Part shown: positions 55,538 through 64,000 of the stretch, piece by piece
Layout: the number at the start of each line of letters is the position of its first letter
How positions within the stretch are numbered: the first letter of the stretch is position 1
Assembly: GCF_023498005.1 (NCBI RefSeq)
Contig: NZ_CP097289.1
Coordinates: 744,001-808,000 of the forward strand
DNA: 64,000 bases
Origin: Streptomyces durmitorensis
GTDB taxonomy: Bacteria; Actinomycetota; Actinomycetes; Streptomycetales; Streptomycetaceae
Direction: 5' to 3'
Made by a program: the position numbers and the translations under genes
Notes under the pieces: model-generated
Seen by the model: only the letters and a program-made list of their open reading frames with translations
Told to the model about the DNA's origin: nothing
Database searches by the model: none

Positions 55538-56746
55538 CTACCCGGGCACCGGCACACAGCGCAACGGTGCGGACGTGCGCCCGGGAGTGCCCGTGCGCAC
55601 GAAGGTGATCCAGGCGGTACGCAGCTTCGAGCCGAGCGTGTCCACGTCCTGCCAGGGGACGTTCCCGAGCATCGGCGACGCCCGCCATGCCTCGCGCGAG
55701 CCGAAGAGGAGCGGGAGTTCGAGGCAGTGGGTGGCGCCGAAGGGTGATGCGGCCGGGCGCCAGTCGAGGCGGTACCGGTGCACCTGGGCGCCCGCCCGTG
55801 CCGCGCGCGCCCCGAAGAGGGACAGGGGCTCTTCGTAGGCACGGCGGGTCAGGTCCGCCGTGTCGTCGCCCTCGCCCGGGAACGCGGTCATGTCGTCGAG
55901 GTTCCAGCCGTACAGGATGTCGAGGCCGCGTACATTCTCCTCGAAGGAGTCGAAGGGCTCCGCGGAGGTGTGGGCGGCCTCGACAGGGGTGAACGCGGGT
56001 TCCATCGTGCTGCCGGAGCGGCTCAGGTTGGCCAGCGCGGTCTCGCGCTGGGCCGTCAGGATCGCGCGTACGTCGGCGGTGCGCGGATCCGTGGCGACGA
56101 AATCGGCGAAGAGACGGCCCAGCACCTGGGCGTCGTCGCGGGGGCGCGTCGCGAGCGCGAGCGGGGCGCTCTGCAGGATCGCCCGGCGGAAGAGCCCCTT
56201 GGCCTCCGGCATGTCGAGGAGGAGGCGGATGGACAGGCCGCCGGCCGACTGGCCCATCACCGTGACATTGCCGGGGTCTCCCCCGTACGCGTCGATGTGC
56301 GTGCTGACCCAGCGCAGCGCTTCCCACTGGTCGTACAGGCCGAGGTTGCCCTCGCTGATCCCGTCGAGGCAGAGGTAACCCAGCGCGCCGAGGCGGTAGT
56401 TGACACTGACGACCACGACATCGCCCTGGGCGGCGAGTGCGCCGCCGTCGTACCAGTCCATCAGTCCGGCGCCGCTGCTGAACCCGCCGCCGTGCAACCA
56501 CACGAGCACCGGGCGGGCCCCGGCGTCACGGGCCGGTGTCGTGATCGACAGGTTCAAGCAGTCCTCGCCCTGCGGGTGGCGGTCGAGGGGCGGGCCCATC
56601 ACCGCGTCGAGCCTCGAAGGCAGTTGAGGACAGATCTCGCCGCTCGACGGGCGGGTGTCGGGGTCCGGCACGGGCCTTGAGCGGGTGAAGCGCTCCGCGG
56701 TGGCGTAGCGAATCGGCCCGGTCCGGATCATCGTCGATTCGGTCAT
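55538..56746 (-). CDS. Type B carboxylesterase
   Basis: A 402-residue alpha/beta-hydrolase of the carboxylesterase/lipase type B family: EDCLNLSI, oxyanion VWLHGGGF, nucleophile VTVMGQSAGG, acid region YGWNLDDMTAF and His in ATHCLELPLLFG. It is shorter than the usual 480-550 residues, mainly in the N-terminal and lid parts. ATG 56746 is preferred (GGAGG 10 nt upstream), and the frame is open further upstream without family similarity. It hydrolyses esters; no signal peptide is seen. Confidence 0.88.
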   Translation of the reverse strand: MTESTMIRTGPIRYATAERFTRSRPVPDPDTRPSSGEICPQLPSRLDAVMGPPLDRHPQGEDCLNLSITTPARDAGARPVLVWLHGGGFSSGAGLMDWYDGGALAAQGDVVVVSVNYRLGALGYLCLDGISEGNLGLYDQWEALRWVSTHIDAYGGDPGNVTVMGQSAGGLSIRLLLDMPEAKGLFRRAILQSAPLALATRPRDDAQVLGRLFADFVATDPRTADVRAILTAQRETALANLSRSGSTMEPAFTPVEAAHTSAEPFDSFEENVRGLDILYGWNLDDMTAFPGEGDDTADLTRRAYEEPLSLFGARAARAGAQVHRYRLDWRPAASPFGATHCLELPLLFGSREAWRASPMLGNVPWQDVDTLGSKLRTAWITFVRTGTPGRTSAPLRCVPVPG

Positions 56747-57101
56747 CCTTCTCCGCCCTCCGTGACGAGTACGACTGCACCGCGCGCAGTCTCCGTCACC
56801 GTATGGAACAGCGCCACCACCGGTGGAGGAGAGCCGGAACCGACGGCGACGTTCAGCCGCCGGGAACGCGGCCGACCGTCGAGCAGGAAACCTCCACGTG
56901 GCGGCCCTCGACGCGGCTTCTCGCGCTCGGGCTGGGTGCGCCCGGACGTTGTCACGTGTCAATGCAGGACAGTTCAATACTGAAACGCACATTCCATTGC
57001 AATCTCGTTATGCATTGACTCCTTGACGCCGGGAACGCTCCGGGGTTGGCTTTCAGCCACCTCGGACCACAACGAAGCGGTCCGATCGAGGAAGTGGGCG
57101 A
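56747..57101. other. Divergent intergenic region
   Basis: The part near 56950-57050 is AT-richer and carries the imperfect palindrome GTTCAATACTGAAAC and two TGCA-containing half-sites, so it probably contains the promoter and operator of the solute-binding protein gene. No gene is recognised. Confidence 0.4.
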
Positions 57102-58223
57102 ATGAAAACCCGTACGCGTGAAGCCACCGTCGCCGTATCTGTGAGCGCCTTGGCACTCTCGCTCGCCGCATGCGGCAGCCTGCTGGGCTCCGACGACGGC
57201 AAGTCGCAGACCGAGAGGAAGGGTGACGCGGTCACCATCGGCCTGCTCCTGCCCGAAGCGGAGACGGCGCGCTACGAGAAGTTCGACCACCCCATCATCG
57301 AGAAGCAGGTCAAGAAGCTCACGAACGGCAAGGGCAAGCTCGTCTACGCCAACGCCGACGAGGACGCGGCCAAGCAGAGCAGCCAGCTCGACCAGATGGT
57401 CGCCGACAAGGTCGACGCGATCCTGGTGAGCGCGGTGGACGCGAAGAAGATCGCGCCGGCGGTCAAGAAGGCGAAGGAAGCGAACATTCCCGTCATCGCC
57501 TACGACCGGCTCGCCGAGGGGCCCGTCTCCGGGTATGTGGCCTTCGACAACGAACTGGTCGGCCAGGTCCAGGGCCAGGCGATCTTGAAGGCGCTCGGCA
57601 GCGGCAACCGCCAGAACAGCAAGATCGTCATGATCAACGGTTCACCGACCGACCCGAACGCGGCCGTCTTCAAGGAAGGCGCGCTCTCCCAGCTCCAGAA
57701 CCAGGTGACCATCGCCAAGTCGTACAACACCGTGGGCTGGAAGCCGAAGACGGCCGGCACCCACATGACCGAGGCGCTCACGGAGCTGGGCAAGGACAAC
57801 ATCGCGGCCGTCTACTCCGCCAACGACGGCATGGCGGGCGGTGCCATCAAGGCCCTCAAGGCCGCAGGCCTCACCGACCTGCCGCCGGTCACCGGTCAGG
57901 ACGCGGAGCTGCCGGCCGTGCAGCGCGTCGTCACGGGCGAGCAGTACATGAGCGTCTACAAGCCCTACCCCGAAGAGGCCGTCGGCGCCGCGCAGATGGC
58001 GGTCCGGATCGCCCAGGGCCGCATGGTCGAGTACGACGCGCTGGCCGGGGACAGGTCCGAGAACGCCACCACGAAGAACATCCCCTCGCTCCTGGTCTCG
58101 GTCCGCCCCCTGACGCGGGACACCATCAAGTCCACGGTCATCAAGGACGGCATCTACACGACCAAGGAGATCTGCACGGCCGAGTTCAAGGCGGCGTGCG
58201 CGACGGTCGGCCTCAAGGGCTAG
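57102..58223 (+). CDS. Sugar ABC transporter substrate-binding lipoprotein (XylF/ChvE type)
   Basis: A 373-residue precursor with lipobox LAAC near residue 25. The mature protein shows the periplasmic-binding fold of the xylose/multiple-sugar group: TIGLLLPEAETARYEKFDHP, the hinge segment IPVIAYDRLAEGPVSGYV, and VYSANDGMAGGAIKALKAAG. It would bind a pentose or related sugar outside the membrane. No ATPase or permease gene is adjacent, so it is an orphan component. GAGGAAG is 8 nt before the ATG. A G-rich stretch follows the stop. Confidence 0.9.
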   Translation: MKTRTREATVAVSVSALALSLAACGSLLGSDDGKSQTERKGDAVTIGLLLPEAETARYEKFDHPIIEKQVKKLTNGKGKLVYANADEDAAKQSSQLDQMVADKVDAILVSAVDAKKIAPAVKKAKEANIPVIAYDRLAEGPVSGYVAFDNELVGQVQGQAILKALGSGNRQNSKIVMINGSPTDPNAAVFKEGALSQLQNQVTIAKSYNTVGWKPKTAGTHMTEALTELGKDNIAAVYSANDGMAGGAIKALKAAGLTDLPPVTGQDAELPAVQRVVTGEQYMSVYKPYPEEAVGAAQMAVRIAQGRMVEYDALAGDRSENATTKNIPSLLVSVRPLTRDTIKSTVIKDGIYTTKEICTAEFKAACATVGLKG

Positions 58224-58251
58224 GGGCTGGGGCTGAGGGCTGGGGCTGGGG
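58223..58251 (+). other. G-quadruplex motif
   Basis: Five G-runs (58223-58226, 58229-58232, 58237-58239, 58242-58245, 58248-58251) are separated by 2-4 nt, starting in the stop codon of the sugar-binding protein. The coding-strand position means the transcript could fold as an RNA quadruplex before the next gene. Confidence 0.8.
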
Positions 58252-58269
58252 ACCGGAGGGGGCACGCGC

Positions 58270-59388
58270 ATGAGTACGTCACCCACCCCATCGGGAACGG
58301 GAGCGGCACGGGCTGACGGTTCAGCCGTCCGGATCGGCGCTCTCGTTCCGCTGACTCGGCCGGGCTGGGTCGAGGCAGGCCAACACTTGCTCGCAGGACT
58401 TGAGTTGGCCGTGTCCGAGGTCAATGACGCCGACGGGATCGCCGGTAGGCCGCTCGAGCTGGTGGTCCGGGACACCGCGGCCGATCCCGAGAGGGCCGCT
58501 GCGGCCGTGGAGGAACTGGCCGGTCTGGGCGTGGCTGCCGTGGCGGGCGAGTATCACAGCGTCGTCGCTCGCGCCGCTGCCGCCAGAGCCGACGCCGTCG
58601 GTCTGCCCTACCTCTGCTCGTCAGCGGTTCTCGACGCGCTCACCGAACAGCCGACGGAGTGGGTCGCGCGCCTCTGCCCGCCGCAGTCCCGCGGCTGGCG
58701 GATCTACGCGGACCTCCTTCTCGACGCGGGCCACAGCCGCATCGCCGTGGCTGCCCAGCCGAGCGTCTACTGGGCAGCCGGGACCCGCATCCTGCGGGAC
58801 TGCCTCACCCCACGCGGCGGCACCGTCGTCGAACTCGACATGAGTGCGCTCTCCCCCGCGGCCCTGTGCGACGAACTCGCCGACAAGCGCGCGACAGCCC
58901 TCCTTCTTCTGGTCGGCCACCCTGATCCCGCAGTGCCGATCGTCAGGTCCGTGCGCAGCGATCGGCGTCTCGCGGAGGTCATGATCGGTGCTCCGGCCGG
59001 GCAACCGGAGTTCGCCGAGTGGGCGGCGCTGCTGGGCGACGACGGCGCCGCGATCCCGTTCTTGCGCTATCTGCCCGAGCGCCTCACGCCGCTCGGTGCA
59101 CGCGTCGAGAAGACCCTGCGCGAACGGCTGGCCGAAACTCCCTCCTTCGTCGCCTTCGAGGGCTACGACACGGTCACCGTCCTCGCCGATGTGCTGCGTT
59201 CGCACGGCACGGACCGGGCGCGTACTGCCGCGGCCTGGCCGCTCGTCGACGTCGAAGGCACCCGTGGGCGGATCCGGTTCTCCCGCACGCCGGGCATCAG
59301 CGTGTGGCAATGGGCTTCGACGCCCATCCAAGTCGTCGATCGGGATCCGGCGGAACCCGATCGCTTCCGGATCCTTCACGCCGGCTGA
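58270..59388 (+). CDS. Leu/Ile/Val-type ligand-binding protein without signal peptide
   Basis: A 372-residue protein with the two-lobe Peripla_BP_6 fold: VRIGALVPLTRPGWVEAGQH, ELAVSEVNDADGIAGRPLEL, AAVAGEYHSVVARAAAARAD and FVAFEGYDTVTVLADVL. Related proteins bind amino acids or amides for ABC transporters or sensor systems, but here the N-terminus is hydrophilic with no signal peptide or lipobox. It should therefore stay in the cytoplasm unless the true start is elsewhere. GGAGGGGG lies before the ATG. It begins 46 nt after an unrelated sugar-binding protein gene. Confidence 0.85.
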   Translation: MSTSPTPSGTGAARADGSAVRIGALVPLTRPGWVEAGQHLLAGLELAVSEVNDADGIAGRPLELVVRDTAADPERAAAAVEELAGLGVAAVAGEYHSVVARAAAARADAVGLPYLCSSAVLDALTEQPTEWVARLCPPQSRGWRIYADLLLDAGHSRIAVAAQPSVYWAAGTRILRDCLTPRGGTVVELDMSALSPAALCDELADKRATALLLLVGHPDPAVPIVRSVRSDRRLAEVMIGAPAGQPEFAEWAALLGDDGAAIPFLRYLPERLTPLGARVEKTLRERLAETPSFVAFEGYDTVTVLADVLRSHGTDRARTAAAWPLVDVEGTRGRIRFSRTPGISVWQWASTPIQVVDRDPAEPDRFRILHAG

Positions 59389-59565
59389 GAGAGGGAAGGC
59401 AGGAGGAGCGTCCAGAGGATCAACTGGAATTCGCCACCCCACTCTTCGTATCAAGCTCTCAACAGCGAGGAAAAAGCGGCCAGACGGGTCGCATCCACGA
59501 TTCCCTTGGACGGCGGCCGGGTATGACTGGCGGCAGCCACGACTGGCGCCCGGAGGGGGAATCCG

Positions 59566-60063
59566 ATGAGCCGAACCGGCACGCCCACGCGCACGATCCC
59601 CGTACGCGCGGGGGCCCTCGCCCTGTGCGGGGACATCGACCGTCCCGTCACGCTGACCGTGGCGGACCTGCGGGAGCACTGGGAGCAGCACAAGTCGGAC
59701 GTGGTCTTCGACTGCGCCACCAACGGACCGCAGCGCCACACCTTCACCGGTCCCCTGCTCCGGGACGTCGTCGGCGACGCACGGCCGGCGTTCGACCCCC
59801 GGCGCCGCAAGGACCGTTCGCGTTTCCTCCTTGCCGTCAGCGGCGGGGACGGTCACCACACCGTCCTGTCCTGGGCGGAGATCGACGCGGACTTCGGCGA
59901 TACGCCCATCCTGCTGGCCACCCGTCTCGACGGTGAGGAGCTGGATTCCGTGGGGAGCCAGCTCGTGGTGCCGTCGGACCGCTGCGGGGCGCGCTACATC
60001 AGCGCGATCAGGAGCATCTGGGTCGGCGCCTGCCGCGTACCGGAGGAACCCTCGCGCCCTTAG
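59566..60063 (+). CDS. Minimal molybdopterin-binding oxidoreductase-domain protein
   Basis: A 165-residue protein consisting only of an Oxidored_molyb-like domain: LTVADLREHWEQH, the likely Mo-ligand Cys in VVFDCATNGPQ and the closing SDRCGARYISAIRSIWVG. It lacks the dimerisation domain, signal peptide and membrane segments seen in the larger paralogue in this window. GGAGGGGG lies just upstream of the ATG. Whether it is a redox enzyme or only a cofactor-binding remnant is open. Confidence 0.75.
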   Translation: MSRTGTPTRTIPVRAGALALCGDIDRPVTLTVADLREHWEQHKSDVVFDCATNGPQRHTFTGPLLRDVVGDARPAFDPRRRKDRSRFLLAVSGGDGHHTVLSWAEIDADFGDTPILLATRLDGEELDSVGSQLVVPSDRCGARYISAIRSIWVGACRVPEEPSRP

Positions 60064-61022
60064 TGCCAGTAGTCGCCCCGGGGCAGCTTGAGCCATATGT
60101 CGGGCGGGCCGACGACGGCGCGGGCGTCGATCGGCCGGAGACCGACGTGGGCGCAGGAGTAGGCCACAGCGCTGTGGCGGTAGAGGTAGGCGGCGAGGAC
60201 TTCCTCTGCGGAGTCTCCCTCGTACGGCCCGCCTCCCGGGTGCAGGTCCCAGCCTTCTCCGGCGCCGTCACGGAAGACGCTGCCTTGGTTGCCGCTCTTG
60301 GGATTGGCATAGAGGCCGTAGCAGACGGTGCCCGCGGAGAGCAGGGCCTGCACTCCGGGCATCTGCGGTGCGTACCCCCAGGGTTGGGTGATGACGCAGC
60401 CGCCCGGCACATCGGTGGCGCCGATGATCTGCAGGGACTCGTCCACGTCGTACGACACGAGGTCCTCCAGGAGTTCGTCCAGCTCGGGGTCTTCGTACGG
60501 CTCGGCCCCCAGTCGGCGCGCGGCCTCGGCCGCGCCGATCCCGGCCACACATGCGAGACCCGTGCCCTCGTAGTGAATGTCCCCCAATGCCGCGGTCAGC
60601 CGTCTGCCCTCCGTCGCGGCGGCGGACTCCGCCGGGGTCAGTCCGCGCTCGCCGGCCGGAACCCTGAAGAGGTCCGGGGTCGGCCCCGCGAGGCTGAGCC
60701 TGCCCGGGGACCAGCCCGCCAGTATGGGCCGCCACGGGTCGGCGCCCGCGGCCGCCAGGACGCGGGCGTTGTCCGCGCGATCGGACAGGACCGCGTCCCA
60801 CAGAGCCGTGCGGCCCTCGTCCTGCGCGTCGACGTCATCGACACGGCGGGCCAGTTCGGCGACCACTTCCGGTGAGCCGAACACGGCCGCCCGGTGCAGG
60901 GGGCGGCCACCGCTCCACACATTCGGGTCGGCCCCTCGCTCAAGCAGATCACGGACCAGCGCATGGTCCCGCCAGCCCTCCCAGCCGAGCCCCGCCCAGC
61001 CGTCTCCCTCGCCAACAGCCAT
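60060..61022 (-). CDS. Ankyrin-repeat protein with C-terminal unknown domain
   Basis: A 320-residue protein. Residues 15-90 form ankyrin-like repeats (VRDLLERGADPNVWSGGRPL, HRAAVFGSPEVVAELARRVD, RTALWDAVLSDRADNARVLA). The C-terminal 200 residues form a conserved-looking domain (ESLQIIGATDVPGGCVITQP, YSCAHVGLRPIDARAV) that I do not recognise. ATG 61022 has GGGGGGAG upstream. It ends overlapping the stop of the convergent molybdopterin gene. Confidence 0.8.
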   Translation of the reverse strand: MAVGEGDGWAGLGWEGWRDHALVRDLLERGADPNVWSGGRPLHRAAVFGSPEVVAELARRVDDVDAQDEGRTALWDAVLSDRADNARVLAAAGADPWRPILAGWSPGRLSLAGPTPDLFRVPAGERGLTPAESAAATEGRRLTAALGDIHYEGTGLACVAGIGAAEAARRLGAEPYEDPELDELLEDLVSYDVDESLQIIGATDVPGGCVITQPWGYAPQMPGVQALLSAGTVCYGLYANPKSGNQGSVFRDGAGEGWDLHPGGGPYEGDSAEEVLAAYLYRHSAVAYSCAHVGLRPIDARAVVGPPDIWLKLPRGDYWH

Positions 61023-61087
61023 GATTCTCCCCCCTCGTGGTGGCCGCGGCACCTGTCGTCGTGTCGTCGTCGGCCACTCACAGAACG

Positions 61088-62035
61088 CTACAGACGGCCA
61101 CTGACAATCACGTCCGACTCCTGTTCCGACGCCTGCTGGGGGACGTGCGCCCCCGGGCAGTTGTGGCTGACCGTGTCCGCGAACGCCTTGGCCAGAGGAG
61201 ACAGCGCCTCCCAGCGGCGCACCGCCCAGCCCGTCCACAGGGTGGGCAGTTCCGGGATGGGGATCAGGCGCAGGTCGGGGTGGCCCGGACCGCGCCAGCC
61301 CGGCAGGTCGGGGACGATCGCGTGGCCCAGGCCGAGTTCGGCGAGCAGCAGGGCGGTGTCCCAGTCGGCGACGCTGGTGTCGGAGGCCGGACTGATGCCG
61401 CGCTCGGTGAACCAGGCGTCCAGGCGCGCCCGGGACGTCGTACTCTCCGGGAGCCCGATGAGCTGAATGCCTGCCAGGTCACCGGTGGTGATCAACTGCT
61501 TCGTGGCGAGGGGGTCGTCCCGGTGGACGGCCAGCACCCAGGGAAGTTCGATGACGGGGCGCTGCTCGATGCCCTTCACCGGTGCGCCGAGGCTGATCCA
61601 CGCCAGGTCGAGGCCGCCCGCGATGAGGGCGTCGAAGCAGCTGCGGCTGGAGTGCGCGGTCTCGAATTCGAGGCTCACCTGGGGATGGCGGCGGCGGAAG
61701 GCCACGATCGCGTCGGACATGAAGTGGCGCACCGTGGTGGCGCCGGTGGTGATCCGCACCGACCCGGCCTCGCCGCGCACCAGGTCGCTCAGTCGACGCA
61801 GCGCGTGGTCGATGTCCCCCAGGCCGCCCGCCGCCGCGTTCTGCAGGAGCTGTCCGGCCGGGGTGGGCACGACTCCGCGCGGGTGGCGTTCGAGCAGGCT
61901 GAGCCCCAGCTCCCGCTCCAGGCGCTTGATGTGCTGGCTCACCGCAGGCTGCGTACAGGAGAGGTCGCGGGCGACGGCGCTGAGGCTGCCCGTTCGGCAG
62001 ACGGCGACGAAGACACGCAGATCATCGAGGGTCAT
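61088..62035 (-). CDS. LysR-family transcriptional regulator
   Basis: A 315-residue LysR protein: HTH MTLDDLRVFVAVCRTGSLSA, TQPAVSQHIKRLERELG and effector domain from residue 90. It is divergent from a TauE/SafE-type transporter gene across 229 bp that hold an exceptional palindrome. It probably regulates that transporter, perhaps in response to a sulfur or organic-anion ligand; the ligand is inference. Confidence 0.9.
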   Translation of the reverse strand: MTLDDLRVFVAVCRTGSLSAVARDLSCTQPAVSQHIKRLERELGLSLLERHPRGVVPTPAGQLLQNAAAGGLGDIDHALRRLSDLVRGEAGSVRITTGATTVRHFMSDAIVAFRRRHPQVSLEFETAHSSRSCFDALIAGGLDLAWISLGAPVKGIEQRPVIELPWVLAVHRDDPLATKQLITTGDLAGIQLIGLPESTTSRARLDAWFTERGISPASDTSVADWDTALLLAELGLGHAIVPDLPGWRGPGHPDLRLIPIPELPTLWTGWAVRRWEALSPLAKAFADTVSHNCPGAHVPQQASEQESDVIVSGRL

Positions 62036-62130
62036 GGAGGGTGAAGCTACAGCTTGGGGGTCTGCAAGGAAATCTGAGGATTGACTTGGGGGTTGGGCGG
62101 GCGGACGATCATTTCGGGCCCAGGGCGGCA

Positions 62131-62180
62131 ACCCGGCCCGGCGTACACGTCATCCGGATGAGGTGTACGCCGGGCCGGGT
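62131..62180. repeat. 50-bp palindrome, 18-bp perfect outer arms
   Basis: Arms 62131-62148 and 62163-62180 are exact reverse complements. The 14-nt centre itself contains the palindrome CATCCGGATG, so the whole element pairs except for two 2-nt mismatches. It lies between the divergent LysR and TauE genes, 84 nt upstream of the TauE start. Confidence 0.95.
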
Positions 62181-62264
62181 GCCGACCCGCCGGCCCCGCA
62201 CCAGTCTCTTCCGTCCCGGGCTGCCCGCACTCCGGTACGCCGACCGTCCCGGGAAGGGCGATCC

Positions 62265-63017
62265 ATGTACGCACTCGAGGCGGTGGCCATCGGGGCCGCG
62301 GCCGTCGCGGCCGGCGGCATCAACGCGGTGGTCGGCTCCGGCACCCTGATCACCTTCCCCACGCTGCTCGCCTTCGGATATCCGCCCGTGCTGGCCAACG
62401 TCTCCAACACCATCGGGCTCGTCCCGGGCGTCATCAGCGCGGTGTACGGATACCGCGCCGAGCTCAAGGGCCAGCTGCCCCGCCTCCTCAAGCTCGGCCT
62501 CGCATCGCTCCTGGGCGGCGTGGCGGGAGCGGTGCTGCTCCTGAAGCTGTCCGCCGACACGTTCCGCGCCGCGGTACCGGTGCTGATCCTGCTCGCCTGC
62601 GTCCTTGTGCTGTTGCAGCCCCGCCTCCAGAAGTGGCTCGCGCGGCGCGACAGCCGGGGCCGGCAGGACGGCGGCATCCCCCTGTGGACCGGTGTGCTGG
62701 CCACCGGCGTCTACGGCGGCTACTTCGGCGCTGCCCAAGGGGTGCTGCTCATGGGCCTGTTCGGGTCGTTCCTCCGGGATGATCTGCAGCGCCTGAACGC
62801 CGTCAAGAACGTCCTCGCGGCGCTCGTGAACGGCGTCGCCGCGGTCATCTTCATCGCGGTGACGACCGTCGACTGGAAGGCGGCCGGTGTGATCGCCCTC
62901 GGTTCGACCGTGGGCGGTCTGATCGGCGCGCGGGTGGGCCGCCGCCTCTCACCCGCCGTGCTGCGCGGGCTGATTGTCGCCGTCGGCGTGACGGCGGCCA
63001 TCGCGGTCGCCGTGTGA
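62265..63017 (+). CDS. TauE/SafE-family anion exporter
   Basis: A 250-residue membrane protein with seven to eight helices and the family inverted duplication: AAAVAAGGINAVVGSGTLITFPTL near the start and TGVYGGYFGAAQGVLLMGLF in the second half. The family exports sulfite, sulfoacetate or other organosulfonates. GGGAAGGG precedes ATG 62265. It is divergent from a LysR gene, which likely controls it. Confidence 0.88.
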   Translation: MYALEAVAIGAAAVAAGGINAVVGSGTLITFPTLLAFGYPPVLANVSNTIGLVPGVISAVYGYRAELKGQLPRLLKLGLASLLGGVAGAVLLLKLSADTFRAAVPVLILLACVLVLLQPRLQKWLARRDSRGRQDGGIPLWTGVLATGVYGGYFGAAQGVLLMGLFGSFLRDDLQRLNAVKNVLAALVNGVAAVIFIAVTTVDWKAAGVIALGSTVGGLIGARVGRRLSPAVLRGLIVAVGVTAAIAVAV

Positions 63018-63066
63018 GCGCGCCGAGGCCGTTGGGCGGTTTGACCGCGCGAGTCCCGGTCCCCGG

Positions 63067-64000
63067 CTAGGCCGCCCTGCTCTGGCGCCGGTAGCCGCCG
63101 GGCGCCAGGCCGTACTCCCGCTTGAAGGCCTTGGCGAAGGCGAACTCCGAGCCGTATCCGGTGCGGGCGGCGACCGTCGTCAACGGGGCGTCGGACTCGC
63201 GCAGCATGCGGGCGGCGGTCGTCATGCGCCAGCGGGTCAGATAGGCCATCGGCGGTTCGCCGACCAGCGTGGCGAACCGCCGGGCGAACGCGGCGCGGGA
63301 CAGGCCGGCCCGCTCGGCAAGGGACTCCACCGTCCACGTGGCCGAGGGGTCGTCGTGCATGGCCGTCAGGGCGGGCGCGACCGCCGCGTCGCCGAGGGCC
63401 GCCGCCCAGCCCTGCGCGGCGGCCGTCGGCTGATCGTCCAGCCAGGCCCGCAGGATGTAGAGGAGCAGCGAGTCGATCAGGGCGGGCACGATGCCGTCCG
63501 AGCCGATGCGCGGGTTCTCCAGCTCGGAGCCGAGGAGTTGGACGGCGGCGCTCAGCTCCGGATGGCGCCCGAGCCGCGTGGGCAGGTGGATCACCTCGGG
63601 CAGCTGGCGCACCAGAGGGTGCGGTCGTCCCTGGTCCAGGTGGTAGCTGCCGCACAGCAGGCTGGTCTCGGCGCCCTCGCCGCCGAGCGTGACCGAGCCG
63701 ATCGGTGAACTCCCGTGGAACTCGCCGGCCTTGAACTCCTCGGCCGGGGTGGAGGGGTGGTCGGCAAGGATGTGGCTCCGCCCGCCGCGCAGGAAGATCA
63801 CGTCGCCGGGGTTCAGCGGGATCGGCTTCAGGTGCGGCAGGGCATCGGGCAGCGGGACCAGCCAGCAGGTCCCGTAGAGGACCACGTGGAAACCCGCGCC
63901 CGCGACGGGTGGCAGGTGCAGGCCCCAGGGGGCGCGGCCGTTGGTCCGTACGGACGCCGGGTGCCCGGTGCGCATCGAGGCCAGCGCCTCGGTGAGGATG
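63067..64000 (-). CDS. AraC-family regulator with cupin sensor domain (5' end outside window)
   Basis: The open frame runs past the right edge, so the true start is not visible (311 codons seen). The N-terminal cupin-like AraC-binding domain includes FHVVLYGTCWLVP and PGDVIFLRGGRSHILAD. The C-terminal double HTH reads WTVESLAERAGLSRAAFARRF and LTTVAARTGYGSEFAFAKAF, then KREYGLAPGGYRR. It belongs to the cupin_6 group often next to SDR genes. Its target lies outside or is unknown. Confidence 0.88.
   Translation of the reverse strand, partial: ILTEALASMRTGHPASVRTNGRAPWGLHLPPVAGAGFHVVLYGTCWLVPLPDALPHLKPIPLNPGDVIFLRGGRSHILADHPSTPAEEFKAGEFHGSSPIGSVTLGGEGAETSLLCGSYHLDQGRPHPLVRQLPEVIHLPTRLGRHPELSAAVQLLGSELENPRIGSDGIVPALIDSLLLYILRAWLDDQPTAAAQGWAAALGDAAVAPALTAMHDDPSATWTVESLAERAGLSRAAFARRFATLVGEPPMAYLTRWRMTTAARMLRESDAPLTTVAARTGYGSEFAFAKAFKREYGLAPGGYRRQSRAA

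Overview
The window is high-GC DNA with dense, short-spaced genes, frequent GTG starts, GGAGG-type ribosome binding sites, and many lipoproteins and one-domain regulators. The gene set (DUF6411, DUF4232, DUF6191-like, SpoIIE/RsbW/SigB families, a DasR-like chitinase promoter, ribosomal protein bL37) points to a Streptomyces chromosome. The content is mostly accessory or conditionally used arm-type genes. I saw no rRNA, tRNA, CRISPR array, intact insertion sequence or prophage.

Layout. 0-2.4 kb: the edge of a probable specialised-metabolite cluster running left out of the window (AMP-forming acyl ligase, ATP-grasp ligase), with a perfect CRP-type palindrome upstream. 2.6-19.6 kb: mixed genes, including a secreted tripeptidyl aminopeptidase, lipoproteins, a UvrA-like ABC ATPase, a 25-residue bL37 gene, a GlxA regulator, an O-methyltransferase, a MurJ-type flippase and a LysR/cupin/DoxX group. 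19.8-25.5 kb: phosphoketolase and a MoxR-VWA pair. 25.5-31.4 kb: a sialic-acid catabolic operon nanA-nanK-nanE-nanT with two FadR-type GntR regulators whose upstream regions share an 18-bp element.

31.7-41.0 kb is a general-stress signalling island. It holds a MarR regulator, a GAF/SpoIIE phosphatase with one altered metal-ligand motif, two SigB/F-type sigma factors, a small basic protein, a peroxiredoxin, an RsbQ-RsbP-RsbV operon joined by overlapping start and stop codons, an RsbW-type kinase and a hemerythrin protein. Together these give a sensor (RsbQ/RsbP), an antagonist (RsbV), an anti-sigma kinase (RsbW), sigma factors and likely output genes.

41.1-47.6 kb: a membrane-anchored molybdopterin oxidoreductase behind a 28-bp-arm hairpin, a fasciclin lipoprotein, a secreted sugar dehydrogenase, an aldo/keto reductase and a GH18 chitinase. 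DasR-like operators lie near the sugar dehydrogenase and inside the chitinase promoter. 47.6-56.7 kb: ankyrin protein, SGNH hydrolase, two TetR regulators with clear inverted-repeat operators, an SDR, a cold-shock pair (DEAD-box helicase and CspA), a MarR/MBL-fold divergent pair and a carboxylesterase. 57-64 kb: two orphan solute-binding proteins separated by a G-quadruplex motif, a minimal molybdopterin-domain protein, an ankyrin protein, LysR and TauE genes divergent around a 50-bp palindrome, and a truncated AraC regulator.
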